From positions 372,001 to 436,000 of the forward strand of contig JBAOIL010000038.1 in the NCBI GenBank assembly GCA_037044975.1: DNA of 64,000 nt. Direction: 5' to 3'. Shown in pieces: positions 62,771 through 64,000 of this stretch. A program made the position numbers and the translations under genes. This stretch comes from JADLHS01 sp020848635 (lineage in GTDB: Bacteria > Verrucomicrobiota > Verrucomicrobiia > Limisphaerales > JADLHS01). Positions within the stretch are counted from its first letter, which is position 1. Each line of letters begins with the position of its first letter. A model generated the notes under the pieces. It made no database searches and was not told the origin of the DNA. It was given only the letters and a program-made list of their open reading frames with translations.

Positions 62771-63622
62771 ATGACTGGAGGTGTGAAACTGTTGCCCGCG
62801 CTATTCCCCCGCCTCCGGATGCGGGGCGGCCGGGCCTTTACCCTCATCGAACTGCTCGTGGTCATCGCCATCATCGCGATTCTGGCGGCATTATTGTTGC
62901 CGTCGTTATCCAAGGCCAAGGCGAAAGCCCAGCGGATCCAATGCACCAGTAACTTGCGACAACTCGGGCTGACTTGGGAACTTTATGCGGGCGACTACAA
63001 TGGCGCGCTGGTGCCGAATGGCTACGGCACCCCGGCCAGCCTGGGCGACACGCGATTGTGGGTCCAAGGCGCAACGCATAAATTCATGGGCGACGAAATG
63101 CTCGCCTTCACCGACCCGAAATACTTGATTGATCCCCAATACGCCGCGTTTGCGGACTATCTCAAGACGGCGGCCATCTATAAGTGTCCGGCGGACCGCA
63201 GCGAATATGGTGGCAAGCCCAAGGTGCGCACGTATGCGCTCAATGCCTACCTGAATTGGGAAAAGCCGGCGGGCGGCGAAGACTTCTTGCTCAGCCCGGC
63301 GCACGTTAATTTCCGCAAGACCGCTGATGTATCCGCGGCCCAACCGTCGCAGTTGCTGTCGTTCGTGGATACCGCGCCCAACTCGATCTGTCACTCCGCT
63401 TTCGGCATTGCGATGTCCTCCTTGTATTACCATTTCCCCTCCATCGAGCATGACCAGGGCGGGGTGGTGGCCTTTGCCGACGGGCATGTGGAGTACAAAC
63501 GCTGGCGTGATGCCTACACGTTGGAGATGGCGCGGGCGCCGTTCGTGACCCATTTGAATTTTGCCTTCCAGCCTTACCAGGACTTGAAGTGGTTGCGGGA
63601 ACACGCCACCGTTCCCAAGTGA
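62771..63622 (+). CDS. Prepilin-type N-terminal methylation-domain protein
   Basis: 283 residues. MRGGRAFTLIELLVVIAIIA is the class III prepilin leader (cleavage before Phe, here after Ala), then ILAALLLPSLSKAKAKAQRI and the CTSNLRQLGLTWELYAGDYN segment. A C-terminal VVAFADGHVEYKRW is typical of the DUF1559-like H-X9-DG family abundant in Planctomycetes and Verrucomicrobia. It is probably exported by the type II system. Start at ATG 62771; an earlier frame is open. The stop overlaps the thiD GTG. Confidence 0.88.
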   Translation: MTGGVKLLPALFPRLRMRGGRAFTLIELLVVIAIIAILAALLLPSLSKAKAKAQRIQCTSNLRQLGLTWELYAGDYNGALVPNGYGTPASLGDTRLWVQGATHKFMGDEMLAFTDPKYLIDPQYAAFADYLKTAAIYKCPADRSEYGGKPKVRTYALNAYLNWEKPAGGEDFLLSPAHVNFRKTADVSAAQPSQLLSFVDTAPNSICHSAFGIAMSSLYYHFPSIEHDQGGVVAFADGHVEYKRWRDAYTLEMARAPFVTHLNFAFQPYQDLKWLREHATVPK

Positions 63623-64000
63623 ATCGCACGCCAACGCTCAAACTCCCCGCGCGGAAGCAGCTTCCCATCACTCTGACCATCGCCGGCTCCGACAGCGGTG
63701 GCGGGGCGGGCGTGCAGGCGGATTTGAAAACCTTTGCGGCGTTGGGGGTTCATGGCACGACCGCCATTACCTGTGTCACCGCCCAAAACCCGTGCGCCGT
63801 CACCGGCATCCAGCCGATCCGTCCTGACCTGGTGCGGCGGCAAATTGAAGCCGTGTTTGCTGAGTTGCGGCCCGCGGCGGTGAAGACCGGCATGCTGTTT
63901 TCCGCCGCGCTCATCCGCGTGGTGGTCGAATGCTTCGCTCGCGGACCACGCCCGCCGCTGATTGTGGATCCGGTAATGGTCGCCACGAGCGGCGCCGTGT
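63619..64000 (+). CDS. thiD: Hydroxymethylpyrimidine (phosphate) kinase (partial, 3' end off window)
   Basis: GTG at 63619 overlaps the previous TGA (GTGA). The first 127 residues show LTIAGSDSGGGAGVQADLKT, GVHGTTAITCVTAQNPCAV, AVKTGMLFSA and LIVDPVMVATSG, typical ThiD motifs. It phosphorylates HMP to HMP-PP for thiamine synthesis. Confidence 0.92.
   Translation, partial: MNRTPTLKLPARKQLPITLTIAGSDSGGGAGVQADLKTFAALGVHGTTAITCVTAQNPCAVTGIQPIRPDLVRRQIEAVFAELRPAAVKTGMLFSAALIRVVVECFARGPRPPLIVDPVMVATSGAV

Overview
The window is about 63% G+C and comes from a bacterium most like Verrucomicrobiota of the Pedosphaera/Limisphaerales type. This is inferred from gene content. It holds a prepilin-type leader protein of the class abundant in that phylum, a TIGR04073-like lipoprotein, a PEP-CTERM-type CAAX protease relative, a MoxR/DUF58/Bat operon, and many short interspersed repeats, some of them inside reading frames. 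Both ends are cut through genes: a Fur-family regulator at base 1 and thiD at base 64000. A tRNA-Val(CAC) is the only RNA gene I can support.

Layout. 1-6.1 kb: a fur/perR-like gene with a palindromic operator, a LolD/MacB-type ABC exporter whose permease is interrupted by a 216-bp repeat and indels, and a secreted protein. 6.1-8.5 kb: an ECF sigma factor module with periplasmic LTxxQ-like proteins. 8.6-13 kb: a response regulator with a minimal histidine-phosphotransfer-like partner, ubiE/menG, rfaE2, a glycosyltransferase and a nucleotide-sugar epimerase/reductase. 13.1-17.7 kb: a minus-strand run cstA, CE15-type esterase, nadD, rsfS. 18-21.6 kb: a nucleoside-hydrolase-like protein, then an AT-rich island with an orphan Rhs tip, an LRR-like protein and degenerate 23-bp repeats. 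21.6-28.6 kb: a NusG paralogue, exported proteins, tRNA-Val, mtnA, trpF and folA. 28.6-38.9 kb: an eight-gene minus-strand MoxR/Bat operon with a 1261-residue membrane-anchored protein. 39-47.7 kb: the YebC regulator, a class-A beta-lactamase fold protein, leuB, a SCO/CusF-like lipoprotein, a DtxR-type regulator, a protein of about twenty 32-residue repeats, and a propeller glycosidase. 47.7-56.3 kb: glnD, a second ECF sigma module, ispE, a TIGR04073-like lipoprotein, FmdB, a NYN nuclease and a VWA protein. 56.3-64 kb: a GH5 enzyme, an RluA-RlmI-like fusion, a CPBP protease, GspB/GspA, hisC, a pseudopilin-like protein and thiD.

How the genes work together. Two ECF sigma loci pair a sigma factor with a membrane protein and exported helical proteins, which suggests envelope sensing. 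The MoxR/Bat operon looks like a membrane-associated AAA+/VWA machine. CE15, GH5, a propeller glycosidase and a nucleoside hydrolase suggest a saprophytic, polysaccharide-using life. GspA/GspB, a pseudopilin-like protein and exosortase-associated genes point to a rich export and surface system.

Caution. At least ten otherwise well-conserved genes carry single-base frameshifts, many next to short C/G runs such as CCCGGG. That pattern suggests systematic consensus error rather than mass gene decay. These genes are annotated as continuous loci with the lesion positions stated.
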